A stretch of DNA of 64,000 nt from a bacterium (GTDB lineage: Bacteria; Chloroflexota; Anaerolineae; Caldilineales; Caldilineaceae). The stretch spans positions 1-64,000 of the forward strand of contig WGMT01000062.1 of assembly GCA_016124945.1 (NCBI GenBank), read 5' to 3'. Position 1 is the first letter of the stretch. Every line of letters starts with the position of its first letter. This document shows, in pieces, positions 1-7,767 of the stretch. Both the position numbers and the translations under genes were made by a program. Below the pieces are notes generated by a model. That model saw nothing but the letters and a program-made list of their open reading frames with translations. It was not told the origin of the DNA and did no database searches.

Positions 1-1
1 C

Positions 2-280
2 ACTGTGCACAATCCGCGTGTTGGTGTTGTAAGTAGTTCCCCGCTACGCTTCATCTCTCGATTGAACCTGACAACAGGTGAGACGGAATCCTGGCCGTTG
101 CCTGATTGGTGGAATGCAGGCGACATCGCCTGGGTAAACGGAAAACTCATCCTGTCCTACCGCCGTCTCGAAGATCCCGATCAGACCAGCGGCCTCTACG
201 AGTTTAACCCTGAAACAGGCGAACTGACCCAACTCTTGCATCTCCCTGGTGCAGAACGGCTGCTGCCGACGGGTCCGTGA
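2..280 (+). CDS. C-terminal end of a protein of unknown function (beta-propeller-like), truncated by window start
   Basis: The reading frame is already open at the first base and ends with TGA at 278-280, so this is the last ~92 residues of a gene that begins outside the window. The text has repeated strand-like units: NLTTGETESWPLP, then GDIAWVNGKLILSY, then LYEFNPETGELTQL. Units of the form 'x-N-x-x-TGE' with alternating hydrophobics are typical of beta-propeller blades (PQQ/WD/Kelch-like), but no specific family can be named. The Met at position 5 is probably internal, because no ribosome binding site precedes it. The stop codon abuts the left arm of an inverted tandem-repeat block that separates it from the convergent aldo/keto reductase gene. 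Confidence 0.55.
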   Translation, partial: TVHNPRVGVVSSSPLRFISRLNLTTGETESWPLPDWWNAGDIAWVNGKLILSYRRLEDPDQTSGLYEFNPETGELTQLLHLPGAERLLPTGP

Positions 281-283
281 GTT

Positions 284-435
284 ATTGACGATTTTCGATT
301 GACGATTGACGATTGTCCGGTTGAGTTTGTGACGCCGGGATTGGTACGTCACGCACTCAACGAAACCAGTTGCCGGCATCCCATCCACATCCTCAACACG
401 ACAATCGTCAATCGTCAATCGAAAATCGTCAATCA
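284..435. repeat. Inverted arms of GACGATT-type tandem repeats between convergent genes
   Basis: Left arm 284-318 and right arm 399-435 are built of TTGACGATTTTCGATTGACG-like words and are near-perfect reverse complements. They enclose an ~80-bp spacer whose inner ends also partly mirror each other (GGTTGAG / CTCAACAC). The same words recur at 55941-55970 and 56639-56801. The stop codon of the aldo/keto reductase (429-431) lies inside the right arm. A transcript from either side would fold into a long hairpin, so the block may act as a bidirectional terminator. Confidence 0.85.
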
Positions 436-1406
436 AGAATGGTTCGCAAGGACGCCGAAACCGCGTCCAACTCCGCCCGCACGTCAGCGTCCAACGTCCA
501 CCCCACGCCGCCCAGGTTGTTTTCGAGATGCTCGACGGTGTCCCCGCCGGTGATGGCGACGGTGACTTCGGGGTGAGAGAGCACCCAGGCCAGCGCCAGT
601 TGGGCGGGCGTCTTGCCCAGTTCCTGCGCCAATTCGAGGACACGACCGATCACTTGCCCGGTGTCGCCCGCCATCATGGACGCGTAGCGGTCGGCGCGTT
701 GGGTTCCCCACAGTGATCCGGCGGGCGCAGGCTGCCCAGGGACGTACGCGCCGCTGAGCAAACCCACCGCCAAAGGACTGTACGCCATCAGGCCGAGGCC
801 ACGGTCGCGTACGAGACCGAACATTTCCTGTTCCAACTGGCGGTTAAGCAGGCTGTAGGGATTCTGCACACACATGAAGGGCGTGGCGTGGAGGCTGTCG
901 GCAATCCAGAGAGCGCGGCAGACCTGCCACGCTTTGTAGTTGCAGCAGCCGATGTAGCGCACCTTGCCCGAACGGACAAGATCGTCCAGCGCACGCACCG
1001 TCTCGTCTAGCGGCGTCGTCTCGTCGTAGATGTGGACGAGGTAGACGTCGATGTGGTCGGTGTCGAGGCGCTTGAGGGAGCGTTCCACCTCACGCAGAAT
1101 GTGGAAGCGGGAAAGTCCGCGATCGTTGGGTCCGCTGCCCATGGGGCTGGCTACTTTGGAAGTGATCACCAGATCGTCGCGTTTGCCTTTGATCACCTTG
1201 CCCAGCACCTCTTCACTGCGCCCGATGTTGGCGCGGTCGTCCATGAGGCCGTAGATGTTGGCGCAGTCGATCAAGTTGATGCCGGCGTCGATGGCGCGCT
1301 CGATCATGCGCGCAGCTTCGCCCGCGTCAGATTGGCCGCGCAGGCCCAGTCCTAGCGCCAGGCGGCTGACTTTTACGCCGGCGCTGCCGAAGTTGATGTA
1401 GTCCAT
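429..1406 (-). CDS. Aldo/keto reductase
   Basis: A protein of 325 residues, the usual length for the aldo/keto reductase superfamily (TIM barrel, NADPH-dependent reduction of aldehydes or ketones, or sugar oxidation). The catalytic tetrad is visible as Asp47 and Tyr52 in LIDCANIYG, Lys84 in VITSKV, and His125 in VYLVH. The C-terminal half has the NPYSLLNRQLE and GLMAYSPLAVGLLSG segments typical of AKR family members that act on sugars or related compounds. Start chosen at the internal Met (1406), because the upstream extension would run into the toxin gene and has no family counterpart. The stop codon lies inside the repeat block. Neighbours suggest a role in modified-sugar metabolism, but the substrate is unknown. 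Confidence 0.9.
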   Translation of the reverse strand: MDYINFGSAGVKVSRLALGLGLRGQSDAGEAARMIERAIDAGINLIDCANIYGLMDDRANIGRSEEVLGKVIKGKRDDLVITSKVASPMGSGPNDRGLSRFHILREVERSLKRLDTDHIDVYLVHIYDETTPLDETVRALDDLVRSGKVRYIGCCNYKAWQVCRALWIADSLHATPFMCVQNPYSLLNRQLEQEMFGLVRDRGLGLMAYSPLAVGLLSGAYVPGQPAPAGSLWGTQRADRYASMMAGDTGQVIGRVLELAQELGKTPAQLALAWVLSHPEVTVAITGGDTVEHLENNLGGVGWTLDADVRAELDAVSASLRTILD

Positions 1407-1449
1407 GTTGGGGTGCCTTTCGGGGCGTGTGAGGAAACCGCTAGAACGA

Positions 1450-1836
1450 CTATGCAATCAAAATATCGGTCTCGGAAAAATCATTTCCAACAAACAACAA
1501 TGGCAGTCCAGCCAACTTGGCGACTGCATATGAAAGACAATCACCGAAATTGAGCGCCGCTCGATGACGGCCTTTGCCAAATCGGAACCAGGCACCTACA
1601 GCTGTGCTGTAATGATCTTCACCAAACGAGACAATATGTACGTTTGTTTCCTCGAAGAATCTTGCCAGCATGCCACGGCAATCACGCCCGGTGCGCGCCG
1701 ACAAGACAATGCTGCATTCAACCAGTGTAGGTGCACCAATCATTCGTACTTGGGCCACGGTAAGCTTATGCAGAAGCGTTTCGTAACCCGTCTCTTGAAG
1801 TACAATGGCGATTACAGCAGATGAGTCTAGGATCAT
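1450..1836 (-). CDS. PIN-domain toxin, VapC-like ribonuclease
   Basis: 128 residues with the PIN-domain layout: MILDSSAVIAI at the N-terminus (Asp4), Glu40, Asp99 in NFGDCLSYAVA and Asp119 in FVGNDF. These four acidic residues form the metal site of VapC-type ribonucleases. The start codon overlaps the stop of the preceding antitoxin gene by 4 bases, the usual translational coupling in type II toxin-antitoxin operons. Complete, with no sign of decay. The RNA target cannot be read from the sequence. Confidence 0.9.
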   Translation of the reverse strand: MILDSSAVIAIVLQETGYETLLHKLTVAQVRMIGAPTLVECSIVLSARTGRDCRGMLARFFEETNVHIVSFGEDHYSTAVGAWFRFGKGRHRAALNFGDCLSYAVAKLAGLPLLFVGNDFSETDILIA

Positions 1837-2108
1837 ACACCGTGCTCTCCATAGCCCAGGATCGCTTCTTCCTCTTCTTTGCTTAGTCGGGTGCCAAGCA
1901 CAGATGCAGGAATCTGTGGCCAGATTTCCTCTTCTAAGAAGGCCAAAATACGTTCGGTTTCATCCTGTTGGATAGGAATTTGAAGAGCAAGTCGTTGCCG
2001 TCGTTCCTCCAGTGCCTTGCGCACAACCTCGGTTTTCGATTCGCCTGTCAACCGAACTAGTTCGTCGAGTAACCGTTCCACATCGGCATTCTTGATATTG
2101 AGTGACAT
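1833..2108 (-). CDS. VapB-like antitoxin (Rv0623/PSK-type)
   Basis: 91 residues beginning MSLNIKNADVERLLDELVRL, with TGESKTEVVRKALEERRQRL following. This is the ribbon-helix-helix-like N-terminus of the antitoxin group that pairs with VapC toxins. The C-terminal part (FLEEEIWPQIPASVLG) is the probable toxin-binding arm. A strong ribosome binding site (GGAGGTGAAACATG) precedes the start. It is the first gene of a two-gene operon with the PIN toxin and is probably autoregulated, as is usual for the family. Confidence 0.88.
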   Translation of the reverse strand: MSLNIKNADVERLLDELVRLTGESKTEVVRKALEERRQRLALQIPIQQDETERILAFLEEEIWPQIPASVLGTRLSKEEEEAILGYGEHGV

Positions 2109-2127
2109 GTTTCACCTCCATACCTGA

Positions 2128-2156
2128 AGTATAATTGTGTTTCTGTCATTCATCAA
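2128..2156 (-). promoter_or_regulatory. Candidate sigma-70 promoter of the toxin-antitoxin pair
   Basis: On the minus strand a TTGATG box (2151-2156) is followed after 17 bp by TATACT (2128-2133), about 20 bp ahead of the antitoxin start. Spacing and both hexamers are close to the sigma-70 consensus. Prediction from sequence only. Confidence 0.55.
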
Positions 2157-2178
2157 CAAGTCTGTATTTCTTTAATTC

Positions 2179-2262
2179 AATAGAACGCGGATGAGGCGGA
2201 TTGAGCAGATCTTGGCGGATTTTCACAATCATCCGCCTCATCCGCCCAATCCGCGTTCTATT
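2179..2262. repeat. Palindromic block of GAACGCGGATGAGGCGGATT words
   Basis: Left arm 2179-2202 and right arm 2230-2262 are inverted copies of the word AATAGAACGCGGATNNGGCG, separated by a short loop. The same word family appears at 29560-29602 and 57212-57291. The block lies just downstream of the isomerase-like gene that ends at 2267, so it may act as its terminator. Confidence 0.8.
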
Positions 2263-2266
2263 TCTG

Positions 2267-3064
2267 CTACCGCGCCCCACACGCCTGAAGACACGCCTGC
2301 ATGTGACCACGCGACTCTGCCGCAATCGTCACACACTGTTCGATGCTGTAGTCCTTGGCCCCGATGATCTCCAAATTCAGGGGACCGCTGTAGCCATGTT
2401 CGTGTAGCACGCGGATGTAGCCGACGAGGTTGATGTCCCCACGGCCGTTGGCCTGCATTTCGGGGGTGCCCGGCCCTTGTTGGCGGCCTTTGCAATCGCG
2501 GATGTGGACGTGCTTCACACGGCTGATCACGGCGGCGATGGCTTCCACCGGGTTTTCGTTGGCGCGGTAGATGTGGGACGGGTCCATGTCGATGCCGAAA
2601 TGGGGAGACTGGATCGCTTCCATCACCTTGAGCGTGGTGGGGGTGTTGTAGACGGCGTGGCCCACATGCGCTTTGACACAGAGGACAATGCCGTAGCGCT
2701 CCGCCATTTGCGTCAACGCGCCCAACTCGTCAATCGTCTGCTGGAGCGTGGACGGGTCATCGGTCTTGCCGCCGGGGCCACAGTTGATGATGGGGATACC
2801 GATCTCCACCGCCGCCTGCATGGCCGCTTCCATCTTGGCCGAATCGCGAGAAGGCTGCTCCATGGCCAGCAATTCCAAATTGTACGCCGCGGCCAGCCGC
2901 TTCACCGTCGGCGCGATTTCGCGCCAGCGGTCGAGCACCAAATGCTCGCTCATGCCGTCTATGGCCGACACCTCCACGCCATCGTAACCGGCCATCGCCA
3001 AATGGTTGAATGCCGTTTCCATATCATACCCGCCGAAGAGGACGGTGTTTGCGCCGAGTTTCAT
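2267..3064 (-). CDS. Sugar phosphate isomerase/epimerase family protein (xylose isomerase-like TIM barrel)
   Basis: 265 residues with the AP-endonuclease-2/xylose-isomerase-like fold. Visible are the N-terminal strand MKLGANTVLFGGYD, the metal-ligand segments FGIDMDPSHIYR and VKHVHIRDCKGR, and the closing LNLEIIG with its Glu. Members isomerise or epimerise sugars and inositol derivatives (IolE, IolI, hydroxypyruvate isomerase, 3-keto-sugar epimerases). It lies 18 bp downstream of a Gfo/Idh/MocA dehydrogenase in the same direction. That pairing is common in inositol and 3-keto-glycoside pathways, where the dehydrogenase oxidises the sugar and this enzyme rearranges the product. Specific substrate unknown. 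Confidence 0.85.
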   Translation of the reverse strand: MKLGANTVLFGGYDMETAFNHLAMAGYDGVEVSAIDGMSEHLVLDRWREIAPTVKRLAAAYNLELLAMEQPSRDSAKMEAAMQAAVEIGIPIINCGPGGKTDDPSTLQQTIDELGALTQMAERYGIVLCVKAHVGHAVYNTPTTLKVMEAIQSPHFGIDMDPSHIYRANENPVEAIAAVISRVKHVHIRDCKGRQQGPGTPEMQANGRGDINLVGYIRVLHEHGYSGPLNLEIIGAKDYSIEQCVTIAAESRGHMQACLQACGAR

Positions 3065-3082
3065 TCGTATAGTCTCCTAATC

Positions 3083-4093
3083 TCAATAGTAGTGCGAAAT
3101 CTCATCAACTTTGACCACCGTCCCCTGCTCCAGCGACTCAATCGCCGCGGCCAACACCTTCTGCGCGGCCAGCCCCTCTGCGGCGGAACCGTCGATGCGG
3201 TCGGGGTGGACGTCGTCGCTGACCTGCTCGAAGAAGCTCTGTTGGCGGTTGAGGAAGGTCTCCTCGAAGTCGCGCATGCCGCCAAAGATGGGGTTGGAGA
3301 AGACACGCTTTTCCATGTCGCCCGCGGGGTAGAGGGTGGCCTCGCGGTACATGTCCTCGATGACGAAGCGACCTTTGGTGCCTGCCACTTCGCAGCGTTC
3401 CATAGGATGGCCGCGTTCGATGTCATAGCTGCCGGTAAGGGTGCCCACCATGCCGTTGACAAAACGCATGTTGAAGGTGGCGGTAGACCAGATGCGGCGG
3501 CCCGGCGCTTTGGTGGCAAAGCATTGCACCGCTTCAATGTCGCCGCAGAAGTAGCGCATCACGTCTACGGTGTGGGGGTGCAGCGCCTTGAGTTGGAAAT
3601 AGGGCGAACTTTCACGCGGATTCATGATCCACATGCTCATGTTCACAAAGAGCAGGTGGCCGATGCGTCCTTCATCTTGCCAGCGTTTGGCCAGCTGCGC
3701 CGCCGGGGTAAATCGGTGATTGAGATTGATGCCGTAGCAGACGCCCTTCTGTTTGGCCAGCGCCACCATCTCTTCCGCCTCGCGGATCGTGTTGGAGATA
3801 GGCTTCTCGCCCAACACATGACAGCCGAAATCCAGCGCCTGCATGGTCGGTTCATAGTGCTCGCTGCCGTACTCGTAGCCGCCCGTCGCCACAATACACA
3901 CATCCGGCGACAGCGCCGCCAACATGGATGGCACGTCGGCGAAACCGGGGACGCCGAAGGTCTTCGTCCCCACCTCCAGCCGGTCCTGGCGCATATCGCA
4001 CACACCCACCAACTCCGCCAGCGGACTCGCTTTCACCAGTCCTGCATGGCGCGTCCCGATGGGGCCCAGGCCGATGACTGATACTCGTAGCAT
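3083..4093 (-). CDS. Gfo/Idh/MocA family NAD(P)-dependent sugar dehydrogenase
   Basis: 336 residues. The N-terminal Rossmann motif is VIGLGPIGTRHAG (residues 6-18), followed by the family hallmark GEKPIS with Glu96-Lys97-Pro98, and the C-terminal alpha/beta sheet domain. The start at 4093 is fixed by GAGGAG eight bases upstream; a longer frame would read through the repeat block. The protein is closely similar along its length to the one encoded at 7766-8761: shared stretches include GEKPIS, YGINLNHRF and MRYFCGD. This points to an old tandem duplication now separated by the hydrolase, the sulfotransferase and another dehydrogenase. Probably co-transcribed with the isomerase-like gene 18 bp downstream. 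Confidence 0.92.
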   Translation of the reverse strand: MLRVSVIGLGPIGTRHAGLVKASPLAELVGVCDMRQDRLEVGTKTFGVPGFADVPSMLAALSPDVCIVATGGYEYGSEHYEPTMQALDFGCHVLGEKPISNTIREAEEMVALAKQKGVCYGINLNHRFTPAAQLAKRWQDEGRIGHLLFVNMSMWIMNPRESSPYFQLKALHPHTVDVMRYFCGDIEAVQCFATKAPGRRIWSTATFNMRFVNGMVGTLTGSYDIERGHPMERCEVAGTKGRFVIEDMYREATLYPAGDMEKRVFSNPIFGGMRDFEETFLNRQQSFFEQVSDDVHPDRIDGSAAEGLAAQKVLAAAIESLEQGTVVKVDEISHYY

Positions 4094-4110
4094 AGTCTTG
4101 TCTCCTCGAA

Positions 4111-4199
4111 GTGGTGATTGGTGATTCGTGATTGGTGATAGGGGGCTTGCACTCGTTTCCGTGCTTGTCCCAATCACCAGTCACTAATCACCAATCCCT
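4111..4199. repeat. Inverted GTGATTGGTGATT tandem repeats
   Basis: Left arm 4111-4140 (words GTGATTG/GTGATTC) and right arm 4170-4199 (CAATCACCAGTCACTAATCA) are reverse complements around a 30-bp spacer. The right arm starts immediately after the stop codon of the hydrolase gene and the left arm ends just before the ribosome binding site of the dehydrogenase. The block therefore fills the whole intergenic gap of a co-directional gene pair. Confidence 0.85.
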
Positions 4200-5610
4200 A
4201 TTTCCGCTCTTCCGCCTGCAACTTCACCGCCTGGTTCACGTTGCCAATGTGCAGCGTGTCGTAGGCCTGCTGCGACGACGTGAACGCGCCGATCCCCTCT
4301 TTGCCGTGCCAATCGCCCTGGTGATGGATGGGGTTGGGCAGGCCGGTTTCGGCTTCCCGCTTGGCGATCCAGGCGTCCATGCGGCCTTTGAGGAACTCGA
4401 CGACACCCGGTTCAGATTCGGCCAGGTTTGTATTCTCGCCGGGATCTTCCACCAGGTTGTAGAGTTCCACTTCGGGCTTGAAGTGGAAGTCGGGCTCCAG
4501 CGCGATGATGAGCTTCCACTGGGGCGTGCGCCAGCCGTGTTTGCGCATCCATGTGCATTCGGTGATGTAAAACTCACTCTCGTGTGACGCCACTTCGCCA
4601 CGTACCATAGGCATCAAACTGCGTCCGTCGAAAGTGAGATCGTCATGCTGCAATTCGGCCAGTTCCAAGAGCGTGGGGACGAGGTCCTTGTGCTGATTGA
4701 AGCCGCCCACACGCTTCCCCGCCGGCATCTTACCGGGATAGCGAATGATCAGGGGGACGGTCAACGTCGGTTCGTACATGCCGTGGTGATCGAACCAGCA
4801 TTCGTGTTCGTAGAGCGTCTCCCCATGATCGCCGTTGATGACGACGATGGTGTTTTCGGCCAGGCCGCGGGCTTCCAATGTCATAAAGATCGTGCGGATC
4901 GCCGCGTCCATGTACGCAATCGCGCCGTCGTACTGGGCAATGACATAGTCCTTGTCGGTGATGCCCGGGGGCATCCAGGTGGCGAAGAAGTCGCGGAAAG
5001 GGGCGAAGTTCAGCACCGGTTCCATGGACTTATTCTCGGGGTCGAGTTCGTTGCCATGGTAGAAGGCGCGTTCGTAGGGATGGGGCGGCAGGTAGGGCGC
5101 GTGGGGATCCATGTGGCGCAGGAAGAGGAAGAAGGGATCACGCTTCTTCGAGAGCCGCTCCAGTTCAGGGATTGCCACATCGTTGAGGTTCTGCGCCTTG
5201 GGGCTGCGTCCCTCTTCGTAGCTGCCCCAGCCGGGGAAGGTGATGTAGTTGTCGAAGCCACGCGAACTGGGGTTGCCGCTGAAGCCGACACAGGTCGTGT
5301 TGTAGCCGGCCTCCTTGAGGATCTCGGGCAACGTGGGCACTTCCTCGCGCAGGGGGCCCTGGTGGCGGAGGGCCACCACCTGCGTTCCGATCACATCGCG
5401 CCCCGTCAACATCGACGCATACGCGCTGGTGGTGGGGATGTGGGCGCTGAACGTCTGCTCAAAGAGCGTCCCTTCCCGTGCGAACTGGTCAATGTGCGGC
5501 GTGGTCAGTCGGTCGTATCCGTAACAACTCATGTGATCGCGGCGCAGCGAATCAATGCCTAAAAGCACAATATTCGGCGGCCTGCGTCGGGACGTGCGGC
5601 GTGAAGGCAT
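4198..5610 (-). CDS. Sulfatase-fold hydrolase (alkaline phosphatase superfamily) with Thr at the nucleophile position
   Basis: 470 residues. The sulfatase-type metal site is recognisable: NIVLLGIDSLRRDH at the N-terminus (Asp20), a central INGDHGETLYEH segment (Asp/His ligands) and FDHHGMYEPTLTVPLI. The formylglycine motif C/S-x-P-x-R that should precede the ASMLTG segment is absent. The aligned residues are T60-T-S-A-Y, followed by ASMLTG. Thr is the nucleophile in several phosphodiesterases and phosphoglycerol transferases of this superfamily, so activity on a phosphate ester or diester is as likely as sulfatase activity. No signal peptide; cytoplasmic. Start chosen at 5610 with CAGGAG upstream. 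A sulfotransferase gene lies just upstream in the same direction. Confidence 0.85.
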   Translation of the reverse strand: MPSRRTSRRRPPNIVLLGIDSLRRDHMSCYGYDRLTTPHIDQFAREGTLFEQTFSAHIPTTSAYASMLTGRDVIGTQVVALRHQGPLREEVPTLPEILKEAGYNTTCVGFSGNPSSRGFDNYITFPGWGSYEEGRSPKAQNLNDVAIPELERLSKKRDPFFLFLRHMDPHAPYLPPHPYERAFYHGNELDPENKSMEPVLNFAPFRDFFATWMPPGITDKDYVIAQYDGAIAYMDAAIRTIFMTLEARGLAENTIVVINGDHGETLYEHECWFDHHGMYEPTLTVPLIIRYPGKMPAGKRVGGFNQHKDLVPTLLELAELQHDDLTFDGRSLMPMVRGEVASHESEFYITECTWMRKHGWRTPQWKLIIALEPDFHFKPEVELYNLVEDPGENTNLAESEPGVVEFLKGRMDAWIAKREAETGLPNPIHHQGDWHGKEGIGAFTSSQQAYDTLHIGNVNQAVKLQAEERK

Positions 5611-5664
5611 GGGAGACTCCTGAGTAGAGAAATTTGGGTGTGTATTGGTTGCTTGTCGTGAAAA

Positions 5665-5734
5665 GTATAGTGCGTAGTGCGTAGTTCGTAGGCGACACAA
5701 GCTCTGGAATACGCACTACGAACTACGCACTATT
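5665..5734. repeat. Inverted AGTGCGT tandem repeats
   Basis: Left arm (5667-5690, TAGTGCGTAGTGCGTAGTTC) and right arm (5710-5732, ACGCACTACGAACTACGCAC) are reverse complements around ~20 bp. The stop codon of the sulfotransferase (5730-5732, TAG) is part of the right arm. The same heptamer is tandem at 15916-15953, 31143-31158 and 57347-57371. Confidence 0.85.
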
Positions 5735-6449
5735 CTGCGTATCCATACTCGCGCATCGCCGGCTCCAAAAAATCAAACATACTCTCCCCATCGTCCGTCT
5801 TGTAGCGCCCCACGGTTTCGGGGTGGACGGGGATGCGGGCAAGCGGGAAGCCGACGAAGGCTTCGAGCCGGGCAAGGGTTTCTTCCTGGCGTAGGACGAA
5901 GTCTTCCATGCGCACTTCGATCCAGTTGGCCGGTTTGGGCGTGGCCTTGACGAGTTTGTACTGGTAGATCCACGAGATGGCGCGGCGATGGCGCTCGTCT
6001 TCGGTTTCGAGGTAGTCTATGCCAAAGGTGCGCAGGTCGTCAGTGACATGGCGGCCCAGAATGCAGTCGCGTGGGTTGCGCACCCAGAAGATGTACTTGA
6101 TGTCTGGAAACATGCGCAGGATCCACGGGAAGGCCAACGTTGTTTCGGGGATTTTCCACCCCTTTTTCGGCGCAGGCGCAGCCAACACCGACTGCAAGTA
6201 GGTGTGGATCAGATCGGTAAACTCGTCGGGGATGGGCATGTCGTGTAGCTTGCTGAAGTCCCAGTCTAGGCCGCCTTTCCATTCCACAGAACGCGCCAGG
6301 ACACGGCACGCATCGTACATGGGCTGCGGTGGCAACAGATCGCCCGACCGATTGAGTCGGTTGCCCATAAAAACCCCGCTGGCCGACAACGTCTGCGACA
6401 TCGCCCGTGTGGCCGAATGTCCACGGCCGATGATGGTGATCAGAGACAT
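5730..6449 (-). CDS. Sulfotransferase family protein
   Basis: 239 residues. The N-terminal P-loop-like segment TIIGRGHSATR (residues 5-15) matches the 5'-phosphosulfate-binding loop of PAPS-dependent sulfotransferases. A segment FPDIKYIFWVRNPRDCILG matches the 3'-phosphate-binding region, with its Arg and the NPRD signature. Such enzymes transfer sulfate from PAPS to a hydroxyl or amine of a carbohydrate or other acceptor. It is upstream of, and probably co-transcribed with, the sulfatase-fold hydrolase. The start has only a weak ribosome binding site (CGGAG). Acceptor unknown. Confidence 0.82.
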   Translation of the reverse strand: MSLITIIGRGHSATRAMSQTLSASGVFMGNRLNRSGDLLPPQPMYDACRVLARSVEWKGGLDWDFSKLHDMPIPDEFTDLIHTYLQSVLAAPAPKKGWKIPETTLAFPWILRMFPDIKYIFWVRNPRDCILGRHVTDDLRTFGIDYLETEDERHRRAISWIYQYKLVKATPKPANWIEVRMEDFVLRQEETLARLEAFVGFPLARIPVHPETVGRYKTDDGESMFDFLEPAMREYGYAE

Positions 6450-6479
6450 AGGGTGTGGCTCCGGGAGAGTGTGGGATGA

Positions 6480-6553
6480 GATGACGACGGACGACGGACT
6501 ACAGACGACGGACGACGATCACCGGTCGTCTGTCGTCCGTCGTCCGTCGTCTC
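6480..6553. repeat. Palindrome of GACGACGGACGACGG words overlapping the end of a gene
   Basis: A 74-bp block in which ATGACGACGGACGACGGACT-type words are mirrored by CGTCTGTCGTCCGTCGTCCG. The stop codon of the next dehydrogenase (6519-6521) lies inside the block, so the last ~12 residues of that protein (RDDGRRTTDDR) are translated repeat. The family recurs at 7683-7767, 36089-36136 and 36709-36732. Confidence 0.88.
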
Positions 6554-7601
6554 TTCCAATTTCGATTCTTCGTCCTTCACGCGCCGACTGGTACGCCGCC
6601 AGGATCATCTCTACAGCGACGCGGCCGTCTTCGGCGGTGGCGGTGGGCGGCGTGCCTTTGAGGACGTAGTCCACGAAGGCGCGGGGGACGCCCTGGATGC
6701 GTTCGCCGTGGTTGGCCGGGATGGCAATTTGCTGGTCTTCCCAGGCCGGTTCGCCTCGACGCCAGAGTTTGAGCGCGATGGCGTTGTCGACGCGCGGGCC
6801 GTTGGTCGACGGTGAGTCGTCGTGGTTTTGGATGATCACACCGGCGTCGCCGTAGACTTCGCTGGTGTTTTCCCCTGCCAGCATCACCGACGAGTTGACC
6901 AGTTCGGCCATGCTGCCGTCGGCGAAGCGGTAGATGGCCACGCCCATGTCGTCGGGGGCGACGTCGGTGAGGGTGTTGCCGATTTCGGCCATTACACTCA
7001 CCGGGCGGCCCATCACCCAGTGGATGAAGTCGGCGGCGTGGCTGGCGTCGTCGAAAAACATGCCGATGTTGCGTTTGGGCTCAAAGTGCCAGCGTGTCGG
7101 CCCGGTGACAAAGTCCTGGTTGAAGAGCAGCGGGATGGCATGTCTTCGGCGCAACAGACCGACCTTGCCCACGGCGCCGCTCTCAACCAATTCCTTGATG
7201 CGGATATTGGACGGGTCCTGGCGCATTTGGAATGCCATCATAAACGGCACGCCGGCCCGTTCCACAGCGGCGGACATGCGGTCGCAGTCGGCCAATGTCA
7301 GCGCCATCGGCTTCTGGCACAGGATCGCCTTGCCTGCCTCGGCGGCTGCAATTACCATTTCGGGGTGACGGTCCGTCTCACATGTCACAATCACAGCGTC
7401 CACCTCGGGATGCTGAATCACGTCTTCGACGTGGGGCGAAAAGGACATGCCAAACTCCGCCGCCATCTTCTCGCCGCGTTCCACATTGTCGTCCCAGCAT
7501 GCCACCATGCGTACGTCCTCGAAAGCGGACATGCGCCGACAGTACGCTGCGGCGTGTCCATGCGCGAAGCTGATGATGCCGATGCGGAGGGGTGCGGTCA
7601 T
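6519..7601 (-). CDS. Gfo/Idh/MocA family oxidoreductase
   Basis: 360 residues. The Rossmann start is RIGIISFAHGHAAAYCRR, with the glycine-rich turn partly replaced by SFAHGHA, a pattern seen in one branch of the family. The catalytic motif is CQKPMA (Lys97-Pro98), and the C-terminal domain carries GMFFDDASHAADFIHW, the His-containing substrate segment. Start at 7601 has AAAGGACA upstream. The protein is clearly distinct from the two paralogous dehydrogenases on either side. Its extreme C-terminus (EIGRDDGRRTTDDR) is encoded by the tandem repeat block. Likely part of the same sugar oxidation pathway. Confidence 0.9.
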   Translation of the reverse strand: MTAPLRIGIISFAHGHAAAYCRRMSAFEDVRMVACWDDNVERGEKMAAEFGMSFSPHVEDVIQHPEVDAVIVTCETDRHPEMVIAAAEAGKAILCQKPMALTLADCDRMSAAVERAGVPFMMAFQMRQDPSNIRIKELVESGAVGKVGLLRRRHAIPLLFNQDFVTGPTRWHFEPKRNIGMFFDDASHAADFIHWVMGRPVSVMAEIGNTLTDVAPDDMGVAIYRFADGSMAELVNSSVMLAGENTSEVYGDAGVIIQNHDDSPSTNGPRVDNAIALKLWRRGEPAWEDQQIAIPANHGERIQGVPRAFVDYVLKGTPPTATAEDGRVAVEMILAAYQSAREGRRIEIGRDDGRRTTDDR

Positions 7602-7682
7602 GGTGTGTCCTTTGGGACAAGGCTGTGACAAGGTGACAAGGTGATCGTGTCAATGTCCTTGCCCGACGACAAGATACTTGAC

Positions 7683-7767
7683 GTTCGTCAGTCGTCGTTC
7701 GTCAGTCGTCGGTCGTCAGTCGTCGGTCGTCAGTCGTCGATCGTCAGTCGTCGATCGTCAATCGTCT
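7683..7767. repeat. Tandem GTCGTCAGTCGTCGG repeats
   Basis: About 85 bp of 7-bp words (GTCGTCA/GTCGTCG/ATCGTCA), about a dozen units, running from the upstream side of one dehydrogenase gene to the stop codon of the next (7766-7768). Unlike most blocks here it is almost all in one orientation. Confidence 0.85.

Noticed and set aside
2477..4081. 534-codon open frame on the plus strand, antisense to the isomerase-like and dehydrogenase genes
   Set aside because: It crosses two well-supported minus-strand genes, has a composition rich in His/Arg/Val typical of a shadow of GC-rich codons, and has no recognisable motif.
7683..7767. Possible CRISPR array
   Set aside because: The units are contiguous 7-bp words without unique spacers, and no cas gene is present anywhere in the window.
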